A stretch of DNA of 42,889 bases, from assembly GCF_006494375.1 (NCBI RefSeq), contig NZ_VHIZ01000029.1, forward strand, positions 1-42,889, read 5' to 3'. Shown piece after piece: positions 8,156 to 15,878 of the stretch (its first letter is position 1; each line of letters opens with the position of its first letter). The position numbers were made by a program, and so were the translations under genes. Under the pieces are notes generated by a model, which ran no database searches, was not told the DNA's origin, and saw only the letters and a program-made list of their open reading frames with translations. The stretch is from Pantoea anthophila (GTDB lineage: Bacteria > Pseudomonadota > Gammaproteobacteria > Enterobacterales > Enterobacteriaceae).

Positions 8156-8847
8156 TGCGTACTCAAATCTCCCCGTCACTGATGTGTATGAACCTGATGG
8201 AGATCAAGCACCAGCTGCAGATTCTCGACTCGCGCGCTGACTTTCTTCATGTGGATATCATGGATGGTCACTACGTTAAGAACATCACGCTCTCTCCCTT
8301 CTTTATTGAGCAGATCCGTCCTTTTACCCGCGTGGCGATTGACGTGCATCTGATGGTGGAAGAGCCAACCGATTTTATCGAGGCGGTCGCCAGAGCGGGT
8401 GCTGACTATATCTGTCCGCACGCGGAGACCATCAATCGCGATGCGTTTCGCGTCATTAACCTCATCCGCAGCTTCGACAAAAAGGTGGGCGTGGTGCTGA
8501 ATCCGGCGACGCCGGTGTCATACCTTCAGCACTATATCCATCTGCTTGATAAGATCACCGTGATGACGGTCGACCCCGGCTACGCCGGACAGCCCTTTAT
8601 TCCGGAAATGGTGGAAAAGGTGCGTGAGCTGAAAGCACTGAAGGAGCAGCACGGCTTCCACTATCTGATCGAGATCGACGGCTCCTGCAACACCCGCACC
8701 TATCACCAGCTGATTGGCGCAGGTGCGGAAGTGCTGATTGTCGGCACCTCCGGCCTGTTTAATATCCATGACGATTTAGCCACCGCGTGGGAGATGATGC
8801 GCGACAGCATTGATGAGGCCCAGGGGCTGACGAAGGTGTCCGCATGA
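8155..8847 (+). CDS. alsE: D-allulose-6-phosphate 3-epimerase-like protein (AlsE type)
   Basis: A 230-residue TIM-barrel epimerase of the ribulose-phosphate 3-epimerase family. It follows E. coli AlsE almost segment by segment: ISPSLMCMNL, HVDIMDGHYV, LTLSPFF-type strand, DVHLMVEEP, KITVMTVDPGYAGQPFIPEM, IEIDGSCN and EVLIVGTSGLF. The metal and catalytic residues (His/Asp of HVDIMDGH, His of DVHLM, Asp of TVDPG and IDGS) are all present. AlsE converts allulose-6-phosphate to fructose-6-phosphate in the cytoplasm. AAGGA lies 6 nt before ATG 8155 but only 3 nt before ATG 8152, so 8155 is preferred. An ordinary Rpe is less likely given the AlsE-type SPSLMCM start and the neighbouring AlsK-like kinase. 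Confidence 0.85.
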   Translation: MRTQISPSLMCMNLMEIKHQLQILDSRADFLHVDIMDGHYVKNITLSPFFIEQIRPFTRVAIDVHLMVEEPTDFIEAVARAGADYICPHAETINRDAFRVINLIRSFDKKVGVVLNPATPVSYLQHYIHLLDKITVMTVDPGYAGQPFIPEMVEKVRELKALKEQHGFHYLIEIDGSCNTRTYHQLIGAGAEVLIVGTSGLFNIHDDLATAWEMMRDSIDEAQGLTKVSA

Positions 8848-9740
8848 GATCACGCTGGCTCGGTATCGATATCGGCGGCACCGGTACCCGGCTGCAGCTG
8901 ATGGAAGAGGGGGGCGTCTGGAGCAGCTTTCGCAAGGTGCCCACCACCAGCTGGGCGCAGCAGCCCGATGCGCTGCAGGCCCTGGCACAGCTCATTGATG
9001 AAACGCTGGAGCAGCAGCCGGTCAGCGGCATCATGCTGGGGCTGCCCGGCATCCTCAGCCGCGACAGGAAACAGGTGATCTCGCTGCCCTTTATTCAGGC
9101 GCTGGATCATCAGCCGGTGGCAGCGCGTCTGGCGGCGCAACTCGGCGTGCCGGTCGCGATGGACAAAGATGTGAACCATCTGATGCTGTGGGATCTGCTG
9201 CAGCTGGAGCAGCTGCCGGATAACGCCGTGGGCCTCTATCCCGGCACCGGGATGGGCAACAGCCTGTGGCTGAATGGCCACTTTTATCACGGCGAGCATG
9301 GTGGTGCAGGCGAACTGGGCCACGTGCCCGTCGCCGGAAACGACCTCCCCTGCCCGTGCGGCAATCGCGGCTGTGCGGAGACCCTGACCTCGGGTCACTG
9401 GCTGAGTCACTGGGCCGCTCTGAACGCCGCCGACACGCCAATCGCCGCGCTGTTTACCCGCCATGGGGAGCAGCCGGAACTTCAGGCGTTTGTGCGACGT
9501 CTGGCGCAGCTGATCGCCACCGAGATGAATATACTCGACCCGGAATATCTGATCCTTGGCGGCGGCGTGCTGGCGATGGCTGATTTTCCGCTGGCCCTGC
9601 TGCGCAGCCAGATCCAGCAGCATCTGCGGCCACCGGTCACACGCGAAAACCTGAAGATTGTTTTCAGCCACTCAACCGACTACACGGGCTGTCGCGGTGC
9701 CTGTCTCGCCGCCGAACGCCTGTTCAGGAGCGCAGGATGA
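8844..9740 (+). CDS. alsK: ROK-family sugar kinase (AlsK-like)
   Basis: A 298-residue cytoplasmic kinase. It has the ATP phosphate-binding start GIDIGGTGTR (7-16), catalytic Asp109 in KDVNH, YPGTGMGNSLWLNG, the ROK signature GELGH (156-160) and the zinc site CPCGNRGC (170-177). LDPEYLILGGGV follows near the end. The alignment with E. coli AlsK (D-allose kinase) is good by eye, including VMxMPAFP versus VLAMADFP. The start codon overlaps the epimerase stop (ATGA) and the end overlaps the next kinase gene by 4 bases. It probably phosphorylates an imported aldohexose at C6. The exact sugar is inferred from context, so the symbol is tentative. Confidence 0.8.
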   Translation: MRSRWLGIDIGGTGTRLQLMEEGGVWSSFRKVPTTSWAQQPDALQALAQLIDETLEQQPVSGIMLGLPGILSRDRKQVISLPFIQALDHQPVAARLAAQLGVPVAMDKDVNHLMLWDLLQLEQLPDNAVGLYPGTGMGNSLWLNGHFYHGEHGGAGELGHVPVAGNDLPCPCGNRGCAETLTSGHWLSHWAALNAADTPIAALFTRHGEQPELQAFVRRLAQLIATEMNILDPEYLILGGGVLAMADFPLALLRSQIQQHLRPPVTRENLKIVFSHSTDYTGCRGACLAAERLFRSAG

Positions 9741-10699
9741 AAGGAAAAGTGTGTGTGTTCGGCTCTTTTAATCTCGATGTGGTCGCCGTCATGCGCCGCT
9801 TTCCGCTACCGGGTGAGTCGCTGACGGCGCACCACAGCATGATGGGTGCGGGCGGAAAAGGGGCAAATCAGGCCACGGCGGCGCTGCGCGCAGGTGCGCG
9901 GGTGCACTACATCGGGAAAGTGGGTAACGACGATTTCGGCCTCTTTGCGCGTCGTCATCTGGAGAAAACCGGCTTTGACGCCATTACGCTCTTTACCTGT
10001 AAGGAGAAGCCCACCGGTAACGCCCTGATCTATGTTGCAGGCGATGATGCGGAAAATATGATTTCGGTTTATCCCGGCGCCAATACCACCGTGACGGCCG
10101 CAGAGGTTACACGCTGTCAGCCGACGGTAGCCGCCGCAGATATCCTGCTGGTGCAGCTCGAAAATAACCTCAGCGCCATCCAGCGCATGATCGATAACGC
10201 CCGAGCCAGCGGCACCTTTGTGATCCTCAATCCGGCCCCCTGGCAGAAAGTCAGCGATGCGCTGCTGGCAAAGGTCGATCTGCTGACGCCCAACAGCACC
10301 GAAGCGACCCAGCTCAGCGGCGTGACCGTCACCGATTTCGACAGCGCCCGCCGCGCCGCCGCGGTGCTGCATCGTAAAGGAGCGCGTCAGGTGATCATCA
10401 CGCTGGGCATCGCCGGAGCGCTGCTTTCAACGCCTGCGGAGCAGCAGCGCATTCCGCTCTTCCCGGCGCAGCCGCGCGATACCACCGGCGCGGGAGATGC
10501 ATTCAATGGCGCGCTCGCCGCCCGGCTCGCTTCGGGCGATGACCTGCCGCAGGCGGCGCGCTTTGCTGCGGCATTTGCCTCACTCTGTGTCGAGCGTGCT
10601 GGCGCGGCCGATTCCATGCCCTCCTATGCCGAGGCGCTGGCACGCCTGCAGGCGCACCCGGAGTGTCTTGTCGAGCCAATTGAGAGTATTACCGCCTGA
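9737..10699 (+). CDS. PfkB-family carbohydrate kinase (ribokinase-like)
   Basis: A 320-residue cytoplasmic kinase. It has the ribokinase start GSFNLDVVAVMRRFPLPGES, the sugar-binding GGKGANQA (39-46), NPAPW (165-169), TPNSTEA and the PfkB signature DTTGAGDAFNG (248-258) with catalytic Asp254. Its length is close to RbsK (309). The ATG overlaps the ROK kinase stop. A second kinase of a different fold in the same operon is unusual: it may phosphorylate a ketose such as allulose, or ribose taken up by the same transporter. It is the last gene of the operon; a hairpin follows 18 bases after the stop. Confidence 0.88.
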   Translation: MKGKVCVFGSFNLDVVAVMRRFPLPGESLTAHHSMMGAGGKGANQATAALRAGARVHYIGKVGNDDFGLFARRHLEKTGFDAITLFTCKEKPTGNALIYVAGDDAENMISVYPGANTTVTAAEVTRCQPTVAAADILLVQLENNLSAIQRMIDNARASGTFVILNPAPWQKVSDALLAKVDLLTPNSTEATQLSGVTVTDFDSARRAAAVLHRKGARQVIITLGIAGALLSTPAEQQRIPLFPAQPRDTTGAGDAFNGALAARLASGDDLPQAARFAAAFASLCVERAGAADSMPSYAEALARLQAHPECLVEPIESITA

Positions 10700-10717
10700 C
10701 GCAGACAGCCCGATTAC

Positions 10718-10737
10718 GCGGCAGTGCCATCTGCCGC
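10718..10737 (+). terminator. Hairpin at the end of the sugar operon, weak terminator
   Basis: GCGGCAG (10718-10724) pairs with CTGCCGC (10731-10737) around TGCCAT. It is followed by C-rich sequence and only three T's, so it is a poor intrinsic terminator, but it sits where the operon should end. Confidence 0.4.
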
Positions 10738-10837
10738 CTCTCCCCCTTTACAGCCCCCGTCCAGACACGAAATAATAGCGCCACACGCCAGGCCCCCTGG
10801 CAGCCTCTGAACCGACGTTAATCCAGCGGACCCCATT

Positions 10838-11083
10838 ATGACCAACGAAATCCCTCTTAAGTATTACGATGTCGCCGATGAGTATGCGACCGAGTCCGCG
10901 AAGCCGGTGGACGAAGCGGAACGCACCCCGCTGGCGCACTACTTCCAGCTGCTGATCACCCGTTTAATGAATAACGAGGAGATCAGTGAAGCGTCGCAGC
11001 AGGAGATGGCGCGTGAAGCGGGCATCGACGAGCAGCGTATTGATGATATCGCTGAATTCCTGAACCGCTGGGGCAATGAGTAA
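10838..11083 (+). CDS. ymjA: YmjA family protein (DUF2543)
   Basis: An 81-residue acidic, soluble protein nearly identical in pattern to E. coli YmjA. Landmarks are [38 protein letters not shown] and the C-terminal [11 protein letters not shown]. There is no signal peptide. Its function is unknown. It stands alone, 138 bases after the sugar operon, without a strong Shine-Dalgarno sequence. The full-length conserved N- and C-termini support both ends. Confidence 0.88.
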   Translation: MTNEIPLKYYDVADEYATESAKPVDEAERTPLAHYFQLLITRLMNNEEISEASQQEMAREAGIDEQRIDDIAEFLNRWGNE

Positions 11084-11344
11084 CGGCGATTGATCCTCAG
11101 GCGGGCCTGCGCTTTCCGGCAGCCCGTCTGGTGCGCCTGCCCGCTCACTGCGCTGCAGAGCACGGCGCCGGACAGCCTGATATCCCCGCCTTCCCCTTTT
11201 CCGCCCCGCTTTTTACCCCGCCGCCTGACGCGCCGCCGCCCCTGGCACGCCGGAAAATTATCGTCCAGACTGATATAGTCTGCGCAGGCATTGTGTTTTA
11301 CACTGCGCGCTGTAAAAACTGAGCAGAGTAAGCAGGCAAGAAAA

Positions 11345-11833
11345 ATGGCGATGAACGGAACAATCACAACCTGGTTTAAAGATAAAGGATTCGGCTTTAT
11401 CAAAGATGAAAACGGTGATAACCGCTATTTTCATGTGATTAAGGTCGCCAATCCTGATCTGATTAAGAAAGATGCGGCGGTAACGTTTGAGCCAACCACC
11501 AACAACAAAGGCTTATCCGCCTATGCGGTGAAGGTAGCCCCGGAGAGTAAATATATCTTCATCGCGGGCGAGCGGCTGAAAATCACCTCGATCAAGTCTT
11601 ACCTGGTCTACAGCGAAGAAGTGCCAGCGGATACCGGTATCGACAAAGAGAACGCGGTGCTCTCAGTAGGTCTGCTGCTGAATAACATCCGGCCTAAATC
11701 GGACGCGAAACCGGGTGAGATGCGCTCGCTGAAAAAGCTGGCGGTCACCACTTTCCAGGGCTCGACGCTGATCTTCTCCGAAGATGAGATCGACATTGAA
11801 AGCACGGTCAAAGTGCTTAAGTCCCTGAAGTAA
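11345..11833 (+). CDS. Cold-shock-domain protein with extra C-terminal domain
   Basis: A 162-residue protein. Residues 1-62 form a cold-shock domain: NGTITTWFKDKGFGFIKDENGDNRYFHV contains RNP1 (KGFGFI) and an RNP2-like strand (YFHV rather than VFVHF), followed by VTFEPTTNNKGLSAYAVKV. Residues 65-162 form a second domain that I cannot name (SKYIFIAGERLKITSIKSYLV, then LLLNNIRPKS, then FSEDEIDIESTVKVLKSLK). It probably binds single-stranded nucleic acid. The start at 11345 fits domain boundaries; the in-frame ATG at 11291 would add 18 unrelated residues. The ribosome site is weak. It is about twice the length of a CspA-type protein. Confidence 0.8.
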   Translation: MAMNGTITTWFKDKGFGFIKDENGDNRYFHVIKVANPDLIKKDAAVTFEPTTNNKGLSAYAVKVAPESKYIFIAGERLKITSIKSYLVYSEEVPADTGIDKENAVLSVGLLLNNIRPKSDAKPGEMRSLKKLAVTTFQGSTLIFSEDEIDIESTVKVLKSLK

Positions 11834-12165
11834 CCCCGCCGCAGGGCCGGATGCCTGTGCGCCGCCGCACCAGGATACCGGCCCGCTGCCCCTCTCTCCC
11901 TGAACCTGTCCCGTCGCTTCGCATCTGACGCCATGCTCCCTAGGTTTCTCTGTTGCGCCACGGGGCCGCGCGCATCCCCTTCTGCTTCAGCACGCCACCC
12001 TCTGACGGCCTGCGGAAAAAAACCGGTCAGAAACGCGGGTCAGGCAAGGATCATCCCCCTGAAGCGTTTTCCAGGGTAGAATTACAGACTTTGTTCACGC
12101 ATGGCTCAGGTTTTCCATCAGCGCAAATTGATACGAAAAGCGGGTGAAATAAGGTATAAAGCCGC
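11834..12165. other. Intergenic region, no gene seen
   Basis: The 332-base gap between the cold-shock-domain gene and the RIO kinase gene has no supported reading frame and no strong hairpin with a T-run. Only an AAGG about 11 bases before the kinase start stands out as a weak ribosome site. Confidence 0.4.
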
Positions 12166-13020
12166 ATGAAAATCCCAAACAGAATTCAGCCCCTGGTCGA
12201 TGACGGCCTGATTGACGATGTGCTGCAGCGCCTGAAAAGCGGCAAGGAAGCAGACGTCTACACCGTGCTTTGCGGTGACAAAGTGCAGTGCGCCAAAGTC
12301 TATAAAGAAGCGACCCAGCGCAGCTTTAAGCAGGCGGTTCAGTATCAGGAAGGCCGGAAAACCCGTAACAGCCGTAACGCCCGCGCCATGCAGAAAGGCT
12401 CAAAGTTTGGCCGTAAGCAGCAGGAAGAGTCCTGGCAGACCGCCGAAGTCGACGCCCTGTTTCGCCTGGCTAACGCCGGTGTACGCGTGCCTCAGCCCTA
12501 TCTCTGCATCGACGGGGTATTGCTGATGGAGCTGGTCACCGACGCCAATGGTTCGGTCGCGCCGCGCCTCAGCGACGTGACGCTCTCCGAAGAGGAGGCG
12601 ATCACCGATTTTAACACCATGATCCGCAACATCGTTCGCATGCTCTGTGCCGGTATCGTTCATGGTGACCTGTCGGAGTTCAACGTCCTGCTGGATGATC
12701 AGGGACCGGTCATCATCGACCTGCCTCAGGCGGTGGATGCAGCGGCCAACAACCATGCGGAGTCGATGTTCGCGCGTGACGTGAATAACATCACCGCCTA
12801 CTACGGGCAGTTCGCCCCGCAGCTGTTAAAGACGCGCTATGCCGGCGAGATCTGGCAGCTCTATGAAGAGGGTAAGTTAACCCCGGAAACGACGCTCACC
12901 GGCCAGTTTGTGGAAGAGGAGCGTGACGTGGATATGGATTCCCTGCTGGATGAGATCATCACCGCTGAAGATGAGTATTACGAGCGTCAGCGCGCCAGCC
13001 GGGAGCGCGACCAGGAATAG
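12166..13020 (+). CDS. RIO-family atypical serine protein kinase
   Basis: A 284-residue soluble kinase of the RIO1 superfamily. The phosphate-binding loop is SGKEADVY (25-32), the ATP lysine is Lys44 in AKVYK, the catalytic loop is HGDLSEFN (166-173) with Asp168, and the metal aspartate is Asp185 in IIDLPQAVD. All key residues for catalysis are present. A basic segment at 60-90 (GRKTRNSRNARAMQKGSKFGRK) matches the RIO1 flexible region and could contact RNA or a ribosomal substrate. RIO1 acts in small-subunit maturation in eukaryotes and archaea; bacterial members are little studied. The gene is monocistronic and converges on the mgtA unit. Confidence 0.88.
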   Translation: MKIPNRIQPLVDDGLIDDVLQRLKSGKEADVYTVLCGDKVQCAKVYKEATQRSFKQAVQYQEGRKTRNSRNARAMQKGSKFGRKQQEESWQTAEVDALFRLANAGVRVPQPYLCIDGVLLMELVTDANGSVAPRLSDVTLSEEEAITDFNTMIRNIVRMLCAGIVHGDLSEFNVLLDDQGPVIIDLPQAVDAAANNHAESMFARDVNNITAYYGQFAPQLLKTRYAGEIWQLYEEGKLTPETTLTGQFVEEERDVDMDSLLDEIITAEDEYYERQRASRERDQE

Positions 13021-13033
13021 GTGCCCCGCCAGT

Positions 13034-13062
13034 AAAAACGGCAGCGAGTCACCTCGCTGCCG
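13034..13062 (-). terminator. Intrinsic terminator of the mgtA operon
   Basis: A perfect 10-bp stem (13039-13048 with 13053-13062, loop TCAC) is followed on the minus strand by TTTTT (13038-13034). It closes the mgtA transcript 17 bases after the small downstream reading frame. On the plus strand there is no T-run after the stem. Confidence 0.85.
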
Positions 13063-13078
13063 CACGCTCATTCTCCTG

Positions 13079-13165
13079 TCACCGCACCAGAACCGTCAGC
13101 GCAATCAGGGTGACGCCGATAATCATGACGCTGACAAAAACGCGATCCAGCCTGCTTTTTTTCAT
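13079..13165 (-). CDS. 28-residue single-span membrane protein downstream of mgtA (MgtU-like candidate)
   Basis: A reading frame of 28 codons plus TGA begins 10 bases after the mgtA stop, with GGAGGGG 3-9 bases before its ATG. The peptide begins MKKSRLDRVF, continues as one hydrophobic span (VSVMIIGVTLIALTVLV) and ends in Arg. The intrinsic terminator follows at once, so the frame lies inside the mgtA transcript. Short single-span peptides encoded with Mg2+ transporters include MgtR, MgtS and, as I recall, MgtU, which protects the MgtB ATPase; the position here suits MgtU best. Expression is inferred from the ribosome site and context. Confidence 0.7.
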   Translation of the reverse strand: MKKSRLDRVFVSVMIIGVTLIALTVLVR

Positions 13166-13175
13166 CTTCCCCTCC

Positions 13176-15878
13176 TCAGAACCACTGACCGAAACGACGG
13201 ATGTAGAGACGTTTCATGCCCTGCGCCACCAGGCAGTAGCTGAACAGCGTCAGCACCAGCCAGGGGAAATATTGCCAGGGCAGCGGCACCAGTCCGACCA
13301 TCGCGCCCAGCGGTGAGAACGGAATCAGGATGCCCAGCGCCATGATCGCCAGCGTCGTCAGCATCACCGGCAAGGTGGCGCGACTCTGGATAAACGGAAT
13401 CTTCCGGGTGCGCAGCATATGCACCACCAGCGTCTGCGACAGCAGCCCCTCAATAAACCAGCCGGACTGGAACAGCGACTGCACGCCCGCATGGTTCGCG
13501 CTGAAGACAAACCACATCAGCGCAAAGGTGGTGATATCAAAAATCGACGAGGTTGGCCCCATCCACAGCATAAAGCGTTTGATATTGCCGGCATCCCATT
13601 TGCGCGGCTTGTTCAGGAACTCACGGTCAACCTTGTCCCACGGCAGCGCCAGCTGGGAGACGTCATACATCAGATTCTGAATCAGCAGATGAATCGACAG
13701 CATCGGCAGAAACGGAATAAAGGCACTGGCGACCAGCAGCGAGAAAACGTTGCCGAAGTTCGAGCTGGCGGTCATGTTGAGATACTTGATGATGTTGCCA
13801 AAGGTCTCACGTCCCTTTAATACCCCCTCGTTCAGCACCTGCAGGTCTTTCTCCAGCAGGATGATGTCTGACGAGGCTTTCGCCACATCCGCCGCGCTGT
13901 CTACGGAAATCCCGGTGTCGGCCGTCCGCAGCGCAGGCGCGTCGTTGATGCCATCGCCCAGAAATCCCACGGTATGGCCGTTCTGCTGCAGCAGGCGCAC
14001 CAGACGTGATTTCTGCAGCGGCGTCAGCTTAGCAAACAGGGTGCAGCGTTCCGCCTCCTGCGCCAGCTGCGTGTCGTCCATCGCCTCAATCTGTTCGCCG
14101 GTCAGCATCGCCGGATCGGTCAGCCCGACATCGGCACAGACCCGCTGCGTCACCAGAGGGTTATCCCCGGTCAGCACTTTCACCGCCACGCCGCTGTCGC
14201 GCAGGGCTTTAATCGCCTTGCCGGCGCTGGCTTTCGGTGGATCGCGGAAGGTCAGCATTCCCTGGATAACCAGATCGCGCTCATCACTTTCGCTGAGCGG
14301 CGCGTGCAGCTCATCATCACGGGTCGCCACCAGCAGCACCCGATAGCCCTGCTGATGGTAGCGTTCGGTCTGCGCCAGCAGCGCCTCGCGCTGTGCCGCA
14401 TCCAGTGCGACGACTTCATCGCCCTGCCGGACGGCGATGCTCACCGCCAGCATCTCTTCCACCGCCCCTTTGCAGATCAGCTGTGAGCGATGCTGCGCCA
14501 GATCTTCCACCAGCACCGAAACGCGACGGCGGGTAAAATCGAATGGCACCTCATCGATCAGCTGATACTGGCTGCGCCGGGTCTGTGAAATAACCTTGTC
14601 TCCGGCACAGAGCACGGCGCGATCCATCAGGTTTTTTGCGCCACTCTGGCTGCCGCTGTTGAGCCAGGCCAGCAGCAGCACCTCCGCATCCTCCGCGCCC
14701 CGGGTGTCCAGATGATGCGCCAGCAGGATGGTGTCCTGGGTCAGCGTGCCGGTTTTGTCGGTGCAGAGCACATCCATCGCCCCCAGGTTCTGAATGGCAT
14801 TGAGCTTTTTAACGATCACTTTGCGGCGTGACATCGCAATAGCGCCTTTTGCCAGGTTGGCGCTGACAATCATCGGCAGCATTTCCGGGGTCAGCCCGAC
14901 CGCCACCGCCAGCGCAAACAGCGTCGCATCCATCCAGTCGCCTTTGGTAAAGCCGTTGATCAGCAGCACCACCGGCACCATCACCAGCATAAAGCGGATC
15001 AGCAGTTTACTGACGCTGTTAACGCCGCGATCAAAAGCGGTCTGCGGACGGCTGCCGGTCAGCGAGGAGGCCAGTGAGCCAAACCAGGTGTCACCACCGG
15101 TCGCCACCACCACGGCACTGGCGGTGCCGCTGGCCACGCTGGTACCCATCAGGCAGATGTTGGCTGACGCCAGCAGCTCCTGATCGGTTCGGTCATGGGC
15201 GTCGATACCGGCATCCAGGCTCTGTTTCTCCACCGGCAGAGACTCTCCGGTCAGCACCGCTTCGCTGATGAACAGATTGCGTGAACTCAGCAGCCGGACA
15301 TCCGCGGGCACCTGATCGCCGGTGCTGAGCAGAATAATATCGCCCGGCACCAGTTCGCTCATATCCACATCCTGACGCTGTGCGGTTTCACTGCCCGCCT
15401 CGCGCCGCAGCACGGTGACCTGGCTGCGCACCAGAGACTGCAGTGCCTGCGCCGCGCGGTTGGTGCGGAACTCCTGCCAGAAACGCAGCAGGCCACTCAG
15501 CGTCACCATCGTGCAGATGATGATCACCCCGGAGAGATCGGTCTCCTGACCGGCGCGCAGCGGCAGTATGTAGTCGGTAAACAGGCTGACCAGCGCCAGG
15601 ACCAGCAGAACATAGATAAACGGGTTGTTAAACGCCATCAGCAGCTGCACCAGCGCCGGTGGCGCTTTCTCATGGGCCACTTCATTGCGGCCATAGGTGG
15701 CCAGGCGTTTCGCCGCTTCAGCCTGGGTCAGCCCCTGGCGATGCGTGCGCAGGTTCGCCAGCGTCATCTCAACGTGCTGCCCTGCCTGCCGGGTCACGGC
15801 AAATGTTTTTTTACTTTTTTTATCGTTGCGGTTGCCGGAGGCGAGGATGGCAGCCTGTTCCAGTTTCATGTCGCTCAT
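13176..15878 (-). CDS. mgtA: Magnesium-translocating P-type ATPase (MgtA/MgtB)
   Basis: A 900-residue P3B-type ATPase of the inner membrane that imports Mg2+. Motifs by residue: TGES (210-213) in the actuator domain, GLTPEMLPM (329-337) in the transmembrane ion path, phosphorylated Asp374 in CTDKTGTLT, KGAVEEM in the nucleotide domain, LTGDNPL and GDGINDAPALRTADTGIS. The C-terminal region has TASSNFGNVFS and LLIQNLMYDVSQLALP as in MgtA. The length matches E. coli MgtA (898). GGGAGA lies 8 nt before the ATG. The gene follows a long leader with a Pro-rich leader peptide and precedes a small membrane-protein frame. MgtB is possible instead of MgtA; sequence by eye does not decide. Confidence 0.93.
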   Translation of the reverse strand: MSDMKLEQAAILASGNRNDKKSKKTFAVTRQAGQHVEMTLANLRTHRQGLTQAEAAKRLATYGRNEVAHEKAPPALVQLLMAFNNPFIYVLLVLALVSLFTDYILPLRAGQETDLSGVIIICTMVTLSGLLRFWQEFRTNRAAQALQSLVRSQVTVLRREAGSETAQRQDVDMSELVPGDIILLSTGDQVPADVRLLSSRNLFISEAVLTGESLPVEKQSLDAGIDAHDRTDQELLASANICLMGTSVASGTASAVVVATGGDTWFGSLASSLTGSRPQTAFDRGVNSVSKLLIRFMLVMVPVVLLINGFTKGDWMDATLFALAVAVGLTPEMLPMIVSANLAKGAIAMSRRKVIVKKLNAIQNLGAMDVLCTDKTGTLTQDTILLAHHLDTRGAEDAEVLLLAWLNSGSQSGAKNLMDRAVLCAGDKVISQTRRSQYQLIDEVPFDFTRRRVSVLVEDLAQHRSQLICKGAVEEMLAVSIAVRQGDEVVALDAAQREALLAQTERYHQQGYRVLLVATRDDELHAPLSESDERDLVIQGMLTFRDPPKASAGKAIKALRDSGVAVKVLTGDNPLVTQRVCADVGLTDPAMLTGEQIEAMDDTQLAQEAERCTLFAKLTPLQKSRLVRLLQQNGHTVGFLGDGINDAPALRTADTGISVDSAADVAKASSDIILLEKDLQVLNEGVLKGRETFGNIIKYLNMTASSNFGNVFSLLVASAFIPFLPMLSIHLLIQNLMYDVSQLALPWDKVDREFLNKPRKWDAGNIKRFMLWMGPTSSIFDITTFALMWFVFSANHAGVQSLFQSGWFIEGLLSQTLVVHMLRTRKIPFIQSRATLPVMLTTLAIMALGILIPFSPLGAMVGLVPLPWQYFPWLVLTLFSYCLVAQGMKRLYIRRFGQWF

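Noticed and set aside
7262..8179. 305-codon open frame on the minus strand
   Set aside because: It lies entirely opposite the second sugar permease and shows the His/Gln/Arg-rich composition typical of an antisense frame of a GC-rich gene; no ribosome site or family.
8850..9671. 273-codon open frame on the minus strand
   Set aside because: It is antisense to the ROK kinase, which has all catalytic motifs on the plus strand.
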